Source: Rhynchopus euleeides (taxonomy: Eukaryota; Euglenozoa; Diplonemea; Diplonemida; Diplonemidae). Taken from it: a stretch of DNA of 64,000 nucleotides. Location: assembly GCA_963210315.1 (NCBI GenBank), contig OY723277.1, forward strand, positions 1-64,000, given 5' to 3'. Shown here piece after piece: positions 1 through 10,018 of this stretch; within the stretch, counting starts at the first letter, position 1; each line of letters opens with the position of its first letter. The notes beneath the pieces are model-generated. The model did not search any database and was not told where the DNA came from. It saw only the letters and a list, made by a program, of their open reading frames with translations. The translations under genes were made by a program, and so were the position numbers.

Positions 1-349
1 GGAAGTGTGCGAAGTCCGTTTCTGGGAAACGCTGCGCGGCGTCAAATACGATGCCCTCGAATGAAAAGGATGTTGCGATGATGAGATCCACTCCGCTTCG
101 CGATAAGTTTGTCATGAGCTGCATGGAAAGATGCTCGTATACATTCTCGAAGAAAACATCCTCCAGCACGTCGCCGGGCTCCAACCGACTCTCCACCTTT
201 TCGTGCGCCGAGATCCGCCCCAGGTTCAGCATGTGGTTCCACGCAGCATCAGATATGGCACCGGCGTACAGATAAGCAACACGGAACGTGCGAGGCTCGA
301 CGCTACATGACTGCAAAATCAACAACAATGCAAGCCAAACTCTGTGCAT
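1..349 (-). CDS. Secreted BMP/PnrA-like substrate-binding protein, C-terminus cut by window edge
   Basis: The frame is open from an ATG at 347-349 to the left window edge, giving 116 codons and no stop. Residues 1-19 form a clear signal peptide (MHRVWLALLLILQSCSVEP). From about residue 22 the protein follows the basic-membrane-protein/PnrA fold: a first strand FRVAYLYAGAISDAAWN, matching the family's V.fvy.GpigD.gW, and near residues 84-112 GVDLIIATSF...FDAAQRFPETDFAHF, matching the family's D.IiatsFgf.d....A..fPdv.F.h. Bacterial relatives are periplasmic nucleoside- or purine-binding lipoproteins. In eukaryotes the fold also serves as a receptor ectodomain, so the missing C-terminus may carry a membrane or catalytic module. 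A pyrimidine tract ending in CAG lies 3 nt upstream of the ATG and supports this start. The family call is good; the ligand is unknown. Confidence 0.8.
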   Translation of the reverse strand, partial: MHRVWLALLLILQSCSVEPRTFRVAYLYAGAISDAAWNHMLNLGRISAHEKVESRLEPGDVLEDVFFENVYEHLSMQLMTNLSRSGVDLIIATSFSFEGIVFDAAQRFPETDFAHF

Positions 350-950
350 CGCCTGTGGATGGAAGGTGTGGTGGACGCCACGTGGCACTTGCAGAAGGTG
401 CTGCTGTGCACATCAATCAAGAACCCGCAAGAGAGGCGTTTTGTGCAACGGGTGGTGACGGGGGATGTTGGATTCTCTGATTCGACGTGTAACTGTACCG
501 CACGAAAATCGTACTCCGTTCGCTTTATTATGAACACCCTGTCCAGCAACTGTTCCGGACTACTTTTTGTTGAGCGCACTACTGAGCGCACACTTGCTGT
601 CTCAAGGATGTGTTGAGGCCCTGTGAAGTGGCATGAAGGTGCTAATCCAAAAGCTTCAGTCCGACGATTTCCTTCGTTACTTCGCGACTTCGCTACGCTT
701 CGTCGCTCGTAACTAGTAAAAATTCAAGGGATTTCAGGGAACTGATCACCCAAGATAAACGAAACACCAATCGAAATTACGGCGTGGCCTCACTGGCGAT
801 TCACTCTCATCTGTGTCATCAAACGGAGAAATTCGGCCCGGAGTGCGCGGCACTGCGCGTGCCACATACTCAATCAGACCTGCGCGTTCATGTAAGGAAA
901 GAATATCACAGTGAACGCAAGAGGAGAAGAATCACATCACGCACAAAACC
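350..950. other. Intergenic, no gene seen
   Basis: Spacer between the cyclase 3' end and the BMP-like start. Short frames exist on both strands but show no recognisable domain. Around 665-710 there is a run of CTTCGT/CTTCGC-like words. Nothing else is supported. Confidence 0.6.
353..374 (-). promoter_or_regulatory. Candidate 3' splice or trans-splice acceptor of the BMP-like gene
   Basis: On the minus strand a pyrimidine-rich run ends in CCACAG, three bases before the ATG at 349. It would be a textbook acceptor for a spliced leader or a 5'-UTR intron. Confidence 0.5.
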
Positions 951-3101
951 TTACAACATGTCAAACTCAACCATCTCATACACCTGACCTGTGATAGTCT
1001 CCTGCAACCATTTCAAGAGTGAAGCAGGGATCGTTACATTCTCATCAATCTGATTCACGTACGCGTAGAGAAACTGTCCCTCCATGTGCGACGCAGCGTC
1101 GCACAGTAGCCAGCTCACTTTCGCAGGGGGGCCCACGGCTGTTACGAAACGGGCGCTGTTGGTTCCCACGTCGCCATGCTGCAGGTAGCCGCTAGCCATG
1201 CCGGCAGAGCCGAGGAAGGGGGAACGCTTCACCTCCTGCACAAACCTGCAAGAGCTCTCGGCATGTGATGCAGATGGCAGCGTGAGGTTAAACCCGACAG
1301 AGGCACTGTTTCCGAGCAACGTGATCATCGAGCCACGGTTCCTCGTGAGGCTCCCGAGCAGGGATTGCAGGCTACTGCTGAACGTTTGAAGGCTACTCTC
1401 GGGGACGAGTCGCACAACACCGACAGTACCCAGGGATGTCTCGTAGCGGGGCGCGAACACAGCAGCTGCAGCAGTGGCGGCAGAGTTCCGCCGTGAGGCA
1501 ATCGACATCGAGGCGGATTCGCGGCTTCGGAGAGAAGCTTCTGAGATGGGTGTGCGGTTGTCCAGCGGATTGTCGACCCGTCCGCACAGCGATACCGGCC
1601 ACACCAACCGGACTGACACCTTCCGCTTGACCCCCTTGAGGTGCATCGACCCGAATGAAACCGACGTGGAGGGGTCACACACACCGCGCAAGGAGTCCCA
1701 CAGTTCCTGGCTCAGTGCGACGGCTCCCGGGAGGCACGCCTGCTCCAGTCGTGCTGCAATATTGACTGGGTGCCCGTGGTAGTCTGCACGCTTCGTCATC
1801 GGATTCGATTCCCCAGACACCTGCCCCTCATTGACCCCGACCCGGACGGTCAGCCCTCCCCACAGGGCGTCGTGGCGGCACAGGGAAGATTGCAACAGGG
1901 CTGCTGGCCACGCAGCTTTGTAGAGCTCTTCGTGGACACGCATCCCGAAGTTGACACCGTGTCGAGCAGAGGGAAAGGCTGCCATGAATGCGTCGCCAAT
2001 GGTTTTCACCTCGTAGCCCAGGTGGCGGTCGATACAGTCTCGCACGACGGTGTTGTGCAACGTCAGAGCACGGTGCATGACATCGGGCAGGGACTCCCAG
2101 ATGACAGTCGACGATCGGATGTCTGTGAAGACGATTGTCACATCCCGATCAGCGGGAGGCGGGGGGTGGTTGTTGCTCACGGCTGAGAGGGAGGGGTCGT
2201 TCTCAGAGTCGAGGTGGTCGAACAGCGCAGCAGGAAGATACGGGCGGTACACCCGCAAGTTCTCCACTAGCGTGGATAAGGCATCGGCCATTTGCTCAGG
2301 TAGGTGGTGGCGGGCAGAGCCAAGGATTTCAGAAACCTTATCGAGGTCGTAGTGGGCAAGATGGAGAGCGACCTGCTCCACAGTGTCAATTGTCTGCTGC
2401 ATAGCCAGCTTCTCGCGATGTACTTGGTCGCTGAAACCACGCGTGAGCAGAAAGTCGATGACAAAGATCCCGATGGAGCTCCAGGCCTGCACAGACGCCT
2501 TGGTTGCACTGATCGGGCAAGGCGGCGTGTCACATGCAAGCAGTTCTTCCCGGATAACGCGCATCCGGGCGGTTGGTGTTGGTGTCCCCGGGATGTCGTA
2601 CAATCCGAACCGAAAAGAATGTTCAAAGAAGGAGATCAGCAACCACAGGCAGACCCCGAAGACCAGGCCAGTCGCCACACTTCTGCGCAGCTGCAGCACA
2701 AGCGACATGTCAGTCAGCAGCACGAAGAAGGTCCACATCTGGGCTGGGGTGAGGCTGGCTTGCCCAGAAATATCACTCAGGCAGACAGCAACACTGCATC
2801 CTACAAAAGCAACGATGATCAGCGCCTCGGGAATCGTGTTGAAGAGGAAGAACGCCGCCAGGATCGGCAGCCACGACGCAAACCCCAGCAGGCTGGCGAA
2901 AGTCATCAAGTAGTTTTCCCACCACACCGTAACGGGGAGCATGATAAATGAGAACCCAAGAACAAAGAGCATCACTGGCAGTAATCGTTTGCGTCTTATG
3001 AGGTCAGCTTCGGATAAGCCCGTCCTATTCCCCACCAATAGACAGGTGTAACATGCCGACATGCACAACACCTTGTCGTCATCTTCGGCCGTGCCTATCA
3101 T
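951..3101 (-). CDS. Six-span membrane class III adenylate cyclase
   Basis: 716 residues from the ATG at 3101. The frame runs 16 codons further upstream but without another ATG. Residues about 40-240 hold roughly six hydrophobic spans, then a linker, then one class III catalytic domain at about 320-490. The catalytic set is complete: metal-binding Asp327 in FTDIRSS, Asp370 in KTIGDAF, and transition-state Asn447 and Arg451 in VNIAARLE. The purine-specifying pair is Lys366 and Asp440 (ADYHG), the adenylate-cyclase combination; guanylate cyclases carry Glu and Cys there. It should therefore make cAMP from ATP as a dimer at a membrane. The region after about 500 has no domain I recognise. A T-rich tract and CAG lie 6 nt upstream of the ATG. 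The family call is very secure; the substrate is inferred from two residues. Confidence 0.92.
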   Translation of the reverse strand: MIGTAEDDDKVLCMSACYTCLLVGNRTGLSEADLIRRKRLLPVMLFVLGFSFIMLPVTVWWENYLMTFASLLGFASWLPILAAFFLFNTIPEALIIVAFVGCSVAVCLSDISGQASLTPAQMWTFFVLLTDMSLVLQLRRSVATGLVFGVCLWLLISFFEHSFRFGLYDIPGTPTPTARMRVIREELLACDTPPCPISATKASVQAWSSIGIFVIDFLLTRGFSDQVHREKLAMQQTIDTVEQVALHLAHYDLDKVSEILGSARHHLPEQMADALSTLVENLRVYRPYLPAALFDHLDSENDPSLSAVSNNHPPPPADRDVTIVFTDIRSSTVIWESLPDVMHRALTLHNTVVRDCIDRHLGYEVKTIGDAFMAAFPSARHGVNFGMRVHEELYKAAWPAALLQSSLCRHDALWGGLTVRVGVNEGQVSGESNPMTKRADYHGHPVNIAARLEQACLPGAVALSQELWDSLRGVCDPSTSVSFGSMHLKGVKRKVSVRLVWPVSLCGRVDNPLDNRTPISEASLRSRESASMSIASRRNSAATAAAAVFAPRYETSLGTVGVVRLVPESSLQTFSSSLQSLLGSLTRNRGSMITLLGNSASVGFNLTLPSASHAESSCRFVQEVKRSPFLGSAGMASGYLQHGDVGTNSARFVTAVGPPAKVSWLLCDAASHMEGQFLYAYVNQIDENVTIPASLLKWLQETITGQVYEMVEFDML

Positions 3102-3755
3102 TGTGTCCTGTGTGGCGTGATGCAATGTGATGTGCGAGACGGCAAACAAAAAAGCTGGCTACAAACAACAATGGGTGGGGTTTCGGAGTGGGGCAGGCTT
3201 CGCAGTTGGCGTCGAAGTGTCGTGTAGAGAATGTTGACAGCAGCGGGATCCGGATTGCCGGCAGACCACCGACCACAGACTTGAGCGACTCACACACCCG
3301 AGGGCGGGATGTGAGTGGGGGGTGTGGGGTGGTGACCGGCATCAGAAAAGCAGCCCTGCTTTGCTCTGAACTTCGGCTCCATGGTCTCTTGTCTGTGCCT
3401 GGGCTTCCACACTCACACCCGAAGCTTGGTGTCAGTGCAGAACACAGGGGACTGAGGGAGCAAAGCGCGGGCCGACCGACCACATTGAAGTGTGCTGAAA
3501 AAACAAAGGGGGTCGAGAAAGCTGGAGGGGGTCGTGCCAATTCGGGGGCTTCACCCCAAATTTCTCCGATGAACCCAGGGCAGTACCCCCGGCAAAGGAA
3601 ACCAACTGGACACCCTCCGGAAGACAAATAGTATGATGATAAAATACAAAGCGGGCTGCCTGTTGGCTCACCTTGTTAGTGAAGGCCCTGAATGAAAAGA
3701 AATGATGCGAGGGGAGGGTTTCATCAATTTGCAATACAAACGCAAAGAAATTCGG
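3102..3755. other. Intergenic, no gene seen
   Basis: Spacer of about 650 bp between the cyclase start and the secreted-protein stop. It includes the acceptor-like tract of the cyclase at 3108-3155. No convincing coding frame or repeat was seen. Confidence 0.6.
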
Positions 3756-4604
3756 TCAGGCGAAGTACAGGCGGTTGCGCGGGCAACCTGGTGACTTGAA
3801 CAAATGAAGATCAGTGGAAGTGAAGTAGTTGATGCTGCCGAGATCAGCATTGTTTCCGTTCTCTGAGAAGAACGAATCCTGCAGCGTCAACGCCTTGTCA
3901 AACTGAAGGTAGATCTCATCCATCCAATCGGCAATACCCAACGCCAGCCACGAAGGGAGAAACAGGCGCTTCAGCTCCGCCACACTCCCATCGATAAGGA
4001 AAGACTGCGACCGCGACGCCACCCACACGATGTTGCGCAGGTGGTACGAGGGGTGCGTGGTGTTGAAGTTGCTCCCAGCGCGCTTCCCGACCTGCCCTGT
4101 CGGCAGATCCCCTGGGTACTCTTTAGCGTGGAACACGATTCCGAAGTCAGTCGTGTTGTCGTGGGTGAACGAAAAGCTGTGCCCGTGAAACAGGTCGTAC
4201 CTGTCAAGGCTCAAGCTGTGGCCGTGGTATGCGTGGCATTCCCGGATGCCAACAAACACGCGTTTGAAGTAGTCGTTGAACTCCTTCCGCGGGAACTGCC
4301 ATAGAAACTCTGCATTGCCTGGGGTTCCCCACTCATTGCGCATGGCCTCCGACACGTTCACCCGGCCGTTCCCCTGAAGCCACGTCGCTTCCAACGCCTC
4401 CATAAATTTTCCGGAACTGATGGAACGGTGCCACGAGCGGCGGGACTTCGGGAGGTTCAAAGGAATGCAAGGCAGAGCCCAGCCACCCGGCTCGCCATCG
4501 GCAAGCCTCTGCATCAGGGCCATGGCCAACTCCTCGTGCGTCAGCGAGTCGAGGGACCCGATGCAGAACGCAGGCAGCAGCAGCAGCAAGGCTGGGCGCA
4601 ACAT
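3756..4604 (-). CDS. Secreted protein of unknown family
   Basis: 282 residues from the ATG at 4604, which starts a clean signal peptide (MLRPALLLLLPAFCIGS). An in-frame extension upstream (to 4724) would bury that signal, and CAG acceptor-like sites lie about 22-25 nt upstream of this ATG. The mature part is globular. It has a His-rich stretch near residues 147-175 (CHAYHGHSLSLDRYD, then LFHGHSFSFTHDN), possible N-glycosylation sites (NVS, NTT), two Cys near residue 150 and the C-terminus, and no membrane span. I do not recognise a family. The clustered histidines could bind metal, which is only a guess. It lies in the same orientation between the cyclase and the Dgo fusion. Confidence 0.7.
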   Translation of the reverse strand: MLRPALLLLLPAFCIGSLDSLTHEELAMALMQRLADGEPGGWALPCIPLNLPKSRRSWHRSISSGKFMEALEATWLQGNGRVNVSEAMRNEWGTPGNAEFLWQFPRKEFNDYFKRVFVGIRECHAYHGHSLSLDRYDLFHGHSFSFTHDNTTDFGIVFHAKEYPGDLPTGQVGKRAGSNFNTTHPSYHLRNIVWVASRSQSFLIDGSVAELKRLFLPSWLALGIADWMDEIYLQFDKALTLQDSFFSENGNNADLGSINYFTSTDLHLFKSPGCPRNRLYFA

Positions 4605-4938
4605 AGTGTCGTGTCTCACTCTCTTCTGCTGTGGGGCGTGGGGTGTGTCTGACAGGAACACAACATGTGAGGGGTGCAACTTCACAAGGGTGGCCATGCC
4701 GGGCAGCTCGGTCTCTCTCAACACACTCTATTACCACGGGCAGCTCTGCAGGTGCCTCTGTCTTAGTGTGGAGGGGGGGCTTCGCAATGTGCCAAACCCA
4801 CACGTTGTGTTTTGGCACAGGAACTGCGAGGAGCCCAGGCAGGCACTTGAGAGTGAAATCCCCACATGCCGATGCCGGAGAAACCTGGCAGTAGTGTGCA
4901 GCAGTGTGCCTATGGGTGCTCCAGCGTAGTTTGTCACG
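4605..4938. other. Intergenic, acceptor-like tract only
   Basis: About 330 bp upstream of the secreted protein. On the minus strand it carries T/C-rich sequence with CAG at 4626-4631, then nothing recognisable up to the stop of the Dgo fusion. Confidence 0.5.
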
Positions 4939-6513
4939 TCATAGCTTCGCGGCCTGCACGCTGGCCATGAACGCGGCTGCCCTCTCATGCACTTCAGCAC
5001 TGGTCATGCCCGGCTTGTAGAAAGCAGACCCGATTGCGAAGCCACTTGCGCCTGCCTCCCGCCACTGAGCAAGGTTGGTGTGGGTCACACCCCCAACGGC
5101 GAAGACGCGCACCGACTGCGGGAGAACAGCGCGCAGTGCCTTGAGGCCGGAGGGGGACAGGGCCTCGGCCGGAAAGAGTTTCAGTGCGGTTGCCCCGCAC
5201 TTCACAGCAAGCAGCGCCTCCGAAGCAGTGAAGACACCCGGCATCACGGCAAGCCCCAGGCGCAGCGCCTCTGCGAGCACCTCCGGGTCTGTGTTGGGCG
5301 ACACCACCAGCTGTGCGCCACAGCGATGCAGACAGCGGACATCCTCGACCGTCAGCACGGTGCCAGCACCGATGATGACCTCAGTCCCAGCGTACCTCCG
5401 GCACAGGCGGGCGATGGACTCAAATGGGTCGGGCGAGTTGAGCGGCACCTCGATGCACGTCACCCCCGCACGCACCAACGCGTCTGCGATGCCGAGCACT
5501 TCTGAAGGCCTCACTCCACGCAGGATCGCCACCACCTCGGGCACGGCAAACTCGGGGGCACGGCGCACCCCGCCATGGCCTGCGGCCTGAAGGCGCGCCC
5601 CTCCTGCTGGGCTGAGCAGCTCCGACACCCCACGCACCGTGCAAGCCTCGGGCATCGCACTCGATGCGGTAATGCCGTGCCCCTCCAACGCAGCCCGATA
5701 CCGCTGGGTAAGGGCGGGGGACCCCACCACCACGACGGGCAGGCCAGCCGCATGCTGTGCGCCGTGGTGCACCTCTGCACCGATGAGCAGCCCACTCAGG
5801 TAGTTGTCGGCATCGGCAGCGTCGCGGTGCTCCCCACTCAGGCTCATGCGGCGGACGTTGAACAGGCTGCCCAGGAGTCCGTGCCCCGCACCCAGGCTGC
5901 GCGAGTCTGACACACCCCGCGCAAAGGGCGCCTCTCTGAACGCGGCAGGGGAAGGCGGGACCGACTTTGTCAGGATAGTGCCGCTTCGCAGCGCGCCGTA
6001 CACATCGCCCGTCATGTGGGTTGCAAAGGACACAATCTGCAGATGCGGCTTTTTCTCCACCGTGACCCACTTGCTGTGGGTCCCAGGGCAGATGACAAGC
6101 ACCGTGTCGGATGAAGACGTGTCTAGCGCAGCTGCACCGAGTGCCTGGGTCTCCTCGCCCCGCATGACGTCTGGGGATGTGGCGCCGTGCGACACCCCTG
6201 GCACAAAGTGCACAGCACGCCCCTGCACCTGCAGCTGCGACCCCGAGGCGAGGGCCTGCGGCGATGCAGGCGTGGCGACGTAGGGCACCTCGCGCCAGCC
6301 GATGCTGCTCCCCGCCATGCCCACCAGGTACACAGGGCCAGGCCATGCGGGGAGCAGAGCCGTGAACTCGCGTTCGAAGTCCTTCACACCCAGCACGCCA
6401 CGCCCGGTGCGCTCAACCTTGTCCCCGAGGGTGCCATCGCCCAGCACCTTGTAAGCTCGGAACGAGGTTGTCCCCCAGTCGACGACGATGTGGGGGCAGC
6501 ACGCCACAGCCAT
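4939..6513 (-). CDS. Bifunctional 2-dehydro-3-deoxygalactonokinase / 6-phospho-2-dehydro-3-deoxygalactonate aldolase (DgoK-DgoA fusion)
   Basis: 524 residues from the ATG at 6513. Residues 1 to about 300 are a DgoK-type kinase: IVVDWGTTSFRAYK phosphate loop, GMAGSSIGW, RGEETQALGA, CPGTHSKWV and ATHMTGDVYG. Residues about 318-520 are a class I KDPGal aldolase: VVAILRGV, CIEVPLNSP with Glu355, IGAGTVL, VSPN, MPG, ALKLFPAE with the Schiff-base Lys445, VFAVGG and FAIGSAFY. Together they phosphorylate 2-dehydro-3-deoxy-D-galactonate and cleave the product to pyruvate and glyceraldehyde 3-phosphate, the last steps of the De Ley-Doudoroff galactonate pathway. In bacteria the two are neighbouring genes of the dgo operon; here they are one cytosolic chain with no signal peptide and no visible intron. 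Bacterial origin of the pair is likely. Both active-site sets look intact. Confidence 0.93.
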   Translation of the reverse strand: MAVACCPHIVVDWGTTSFRAYKVLGDGTLGDKVERTGRGVLGVKDFEREFTALLPAWPGPVYLVGMAGSSIGWREVPYVATPASPQALASGSQLQVQGRAVHFVPGVSHGATSPDVMRGEETQALGAAALDTSSSDTVLVICPGTHSKWVTVEKKPHLQIVSFATHMTGDVYGALRSGTILTKSVPPSPAAFREAPFARGVSDSRSLGAGHGLLGSLFNVRRMSLSGEHRDAADADNYLSGLLIGAEVHHGAQHAAGLPVVVVGSPALTQRYRAALEGHGITASSAMPEACTVRGVSELLSPAGGARLQAAGHGGVRRAPEFAVPEVVAILRGVRPSEVLGIADALVRAGVTCIEVPLNSPDPFESIARLCRRYAGTEVIIGAGTVLTVEDVRCLHRCGAQLVVSPNTDPEVLAEALRLGLAVMPGVFTASEALLAVKCGATALKLFPAEALSPSGLKALRAVLPQSVRVFAVGGVTHTNLAQWREAGASGFAIGSAFYKPGMTSAEVHERAAAFMASVQAAKL

Positions 6514-6792
6514 CGCGTCGGAGGCCCTCCTGTCGCTGGGGGAAGCTGGGCGGTGTCGACTAGTAGCAGCCTACTGACAATGAAATGTGCTGGGACAATG
6601 CTTGGAGACCCTTCGCTCTGTGTCAAACTGATGCAGCTTGCCTCCTCTTGTGTGAGGCGGCTCCCCCCCTCTCCCTCTGCTGAAGCCCGACAGGGTCTGC
6701 AAAACGAGAAACGGTTGGCACTCGAGTGGGGCGGGGGGAGTGGGGGGGGGGGGCAGTGGCTGGGGTAATTTTCTGGGGGGTCGCTTACAGCC

Positions 6793-6823
<31 letters not shown>

Positions 6824-6989
6824 CTGGCGTGCAGGCAGCGCGCGCAAATGCGGCCTGTTTCCGGGTGCCCGCGCGCTGCCGGCGACCGTGCACCCGAGGT
6901 GCACGGTTTGGGCTGAATCTGGGTGACGTACGAGTAGGGCTCCCACCCTGAAAATGGGCTACCTGCGGTCACTCCAGGTACCTGACACC
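6514..6989. other. Intergenic with long poly-G run
   Basis: Spacer upstream of the Dgo fusion. It includes a G run of over 20 bases around 6797-6824. A copy of the recurring word CTTCGCTCTGTGTCAAACTG is at 6611-6630. No gene seen. Confidence 0.6.
6530..6560 (-). promoter_or_regulatory. Candidate splice acceptor of the Dgo fusion gene
   Basis: The minus strand reads a C-rich tract with two CAG sites, the nearer about 16 nt before the ATG at 6513. It is weaker than the acceptors of the BMP-like and WSC genes. Confidence 0.35.
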
Positions 6990-7870
6990 ACCCGAAAGTG
7001 ACCCAAAATCAGCGGGACCCCCTCCTCGGGTGTTCCGAAACCCCTTTCTTTTGACTATTTGGAATCTGTGCGGATCGTAGTGGGGTCACACTGTGGGTCG
7101 AGGTGTCAAGCTTCACCCATGAAATGTGGGTCTGATTCAGGGTCTGGTCATAGGAGGCTGGCCCCAGGAGGATGTGACTGGGAGGCAGCCACACCAGCCC
7201 ACCCACCCAGCGGGACCCCCTCCTCGGGTATTCCAAAACCCCGTTCTTCTGAATGTTTGGAACTTTTGCGAATCGTAGTGGGGTCACTTTGTGGGTCTAG
7301 GAGCCAAACACCGTCCATGAAATGTGCCTCTGGTTCAGGGGCTGGTCCTGAGGGTGACTGGGAGGCAGCCACACCCACCCACCCAGCGGGACCCCCTCCT
7401 CGGGTGTTCCTAAACCCCTTTCTTTTGAACGTTTGGAATTTGTGCGGATCACAGTGGGGTCACTTTGGTGGTGTGCGAGCCAAGCATCACCCATGAAACA
7501 CGGGTCTAGTTCAGGGGCTGGTCAGCGTGGCTGGGAGGCAGTCAGCCCACACCCCACCCACCCAGTGGGACCCCCTCCTCGGGTGTTCCAAAACCCCTTT
7601 CTTTTGAACGTTTGGAATTTTTGCGGATCACAGTGGGGTCACTTTGGTGGTGTACGAGCCAAGTTTCGCCCATGAAACGTGGGTCTGGTTCAGGGACTGG
7701 TCATGGGTGAAGGTGACTGGGAGGCAGCCACCTTCACCAGCCCACACCCCACCCCACCTACCCACCCAGAGGGACCCCCCCCCTCGGATTTTCCAAAAAC
7801 CCGTTCTTTGGGATATTTGGGATCCATGCGGATTGTGGTGGGGTCATTTTGGCCATGGGGTGCCTATTGA
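6990..7870 (+). repeat. Five imperfect tandem copies of a ~180-200 bp repeat
   Basis: The landmark CGGATCGTAGTGGGGTCAC, with variants, recurs at about 7071, 7269, 7445, 7623 and 7829, giving spacings of 198, 176, 178 and 206 bp. Each is preceded by GGGACCCCCTCCTCGGGT and a T-rich word. Copies differ by substitutions and small indels, so this is an old array. Related pieces lie reversed at 40560-40800 and as fragments near 12150 and 14390. No gene is supported here. Confidence 0.85.
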
Positions 7871-9701
7871 CACCACTTACTGGGAAATGCCAATTGGGTA
7901 AAAGTACCCCCCCTGTACAGGTACAAGGGGGGGGGGGGGGTCCTTTCCTACAGGTGCGGGAGGTAGCCAGTGTACCCCCCCCCCCCCCTGTCCCCCACTT
8001 TGTGAGGGACCCCCCCCCCCGACCAGGGTGGGGGTCACCCAAAATTTCGAGGAAATCCTGGTGTCACCCTGAGAACCTGGGTCGCCAGCCTGACCTCAGC
8101 CCGCGGGGAGCCTGCTGGTGGTTCTGCTGTCAACAGGGCATGCTCTATTCTCCAGAGGACACCACCTTCTCGTCAGGGGGGTCAATCAGATCGAATCGTC
8201 AGAATAAAAAGGCAAAACACTTCACCATCCCTCACCGCCCTCTTTTTTCCGCCAAAATTCAAGGTTGGGAAGGACACGCGAAAGCCAACAAACCACTGCT
8301 GGGGAGGGAACATCGCACGGCAAAAATCATCGCAGGGCGTGTCTCTTCGGCCTCACATCAGTTGTGCTGCTCTCGCTGGGCTCCTGGGACCTAAGGACTC
8401 CTGGATTGAGCAAGGCTGCACTGCAGCCAGGTCGCAGTATTGCGCGCTGGCCAGATCACACGGAGAGGCGAGAACCTCAGAAAGCCGCTGCCTGGTTTTG
8501 GTGCCTGATCCCCCAAGAGCAGGACGTGATGACGTTCGGCGCATGAATGATATGAGTTTACGACCTGCCCCAGTTCAGGGGGAGGTCACCTGGAAGGCGG
8601 ATTGGCAGCTGGCCAAAGAATGTCGCCCGAAGTCCTTTTTGCGCAAAAGAAAGAGGCCCAACACCCTGGTGTCACAATACAGGCTGAGTTGGGCTGTGTG
8701 TTGGAAAGAGAGAGAGAATGGAATCGCACGAGACGGGTGGGGTGGGTAGGGGTGGGGTGTGGGGGGGTTCAATGAAAAAAAAGAATCAGAGGATCGACAA
8801 GGAAATCTCATCATGCAGACCTGAATGAGCACACCAAATGGGTGGATTCGAGCACAGATCTGCCTCGAAAAAAAGACGAACGAGAGCGCCCGGGGGAACC
8901 CCCGGTGCGTTCGGTGTTTCATCTGTGGAAAAAACGCCGAACACGGGCAAAGGTACCACGTCTGTTTCTCTGCGGGGCTGCAGCAGGCTTTATCGCACGC
9001 CACTGTGCAGGGGGCGGGGGGTGGTTAGGGCTTGTTGGTTCTGCTGCTGGGAGGCACAACCTCCTGCAAAACCCGCTGTATTTGATTTGGTGATTATATA
9101 AAGAACGGGGAGGGCCTTTACTGTAATTACTCTGCCAAAAGATCGAACTATGCCAGCCTGCCACGCTAATTAGTCAGGAAGCGTCAGGAAGCCCTTCATT
9201 GTGCGGAGACAACAATGAGCATCCCTCCAGACTGCACCAACTGTGTGGCATCTCGTTCACAAGCAGCAGACAGCAAACAGCTGAGTGAAGAGAAACGAAT
9301 GGCCTAACAGAATAGGTATCAAGTGACTGGCACAGTTCGCACAGAGGGAAGGCGCCCCACTCTGGGCAAAAAGCGCGCAATGCCAAGGCAAGAAGAGCAA
9401 CTGGCAGCGGGGGAGGTGGTGGTTGGGGTTGGGTGTGGGTGGGCTTCCTGAGGAGACAGCATGACGTGCTCCTCCCAAAGCAGCAAAAGGAATTTATGCG
9501 GGGGTGCGGGGGTGGGTGTGGGTTTGGCATGCTCTGTGCAGGCTCAAACATACAGATCTGATCAGAGCAAAAGGAAGGTCTGGTAGTGGTTGGGGGTGGG
9601 GGAATCCCCGTGGAACGGGGTTTGGGGTTGGGCATTGCAGGGATGCCAGCTTCCTGCAAAGCGGCGCGTGGCCTCACCTCACATACAGCATGATATGCAC
9701 T
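7871..9701. other. Intergenic, homopolymer-rich, no gene seen
   Basis: Contains C/G runs around 7905-8030, a stretch of ordinary composition, and G-rich words near 9420-9640. None of the short frames shows a recognisable domain or convincing start context. Confidence 0.5.
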
Positions 9702-10018
9702 TACCGTATACGTAAATATTATGGAACGTAAATATTATGGAACGGGCCCATTTTTGGCCGGTCCGTTCCATAATATTTACGTTCCATAATATTTACAGGG
9801 CCAGTTGGGGACTCGGTGGTGAGGATGGCTTGCCTCAGGAATCGCGCGAAAAGTGCACGAGTAGGCCCCGTCAGGGACTCTGTATGCCGTCCGATCACCT
9901 GGCCCAAGTCCCCGAGTCGCAGAAAGCCCTGTAAATATTATGGAACGAAAAAAATCTGGAACGCCAACCCACTAGCGTTCCAAAATATTTACGTTCCAAA
10001 ATATTTACGTATACGGTA
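9702..10018 (+). mobile_element. MITE-like element with TACCGTATACGTAAATATT ends
   Basis: About 317 bp bounded by inverted ends TACCGTATACGTAAATATT. Each end is followed by repeated GTAAATATTATGGAACG-type words, so the termini are compound. Flanks read TATGCACT (9694-9701) and TATGCACA (10019-10026), an 8-bp target duplication with one mismatch. The core has no transposase. A reversed second copy is at 39010-39355. It is a non-autonomous DNA transposon in form. Confidence 0.8.

Noticed and set aside
3079..3627. Minus frame upstream of the cyclase as a possible N-terminal exon
   Set aside because: No domain or signal, different frame, and an acceptor-like site lies between it and the cyclase ATG.
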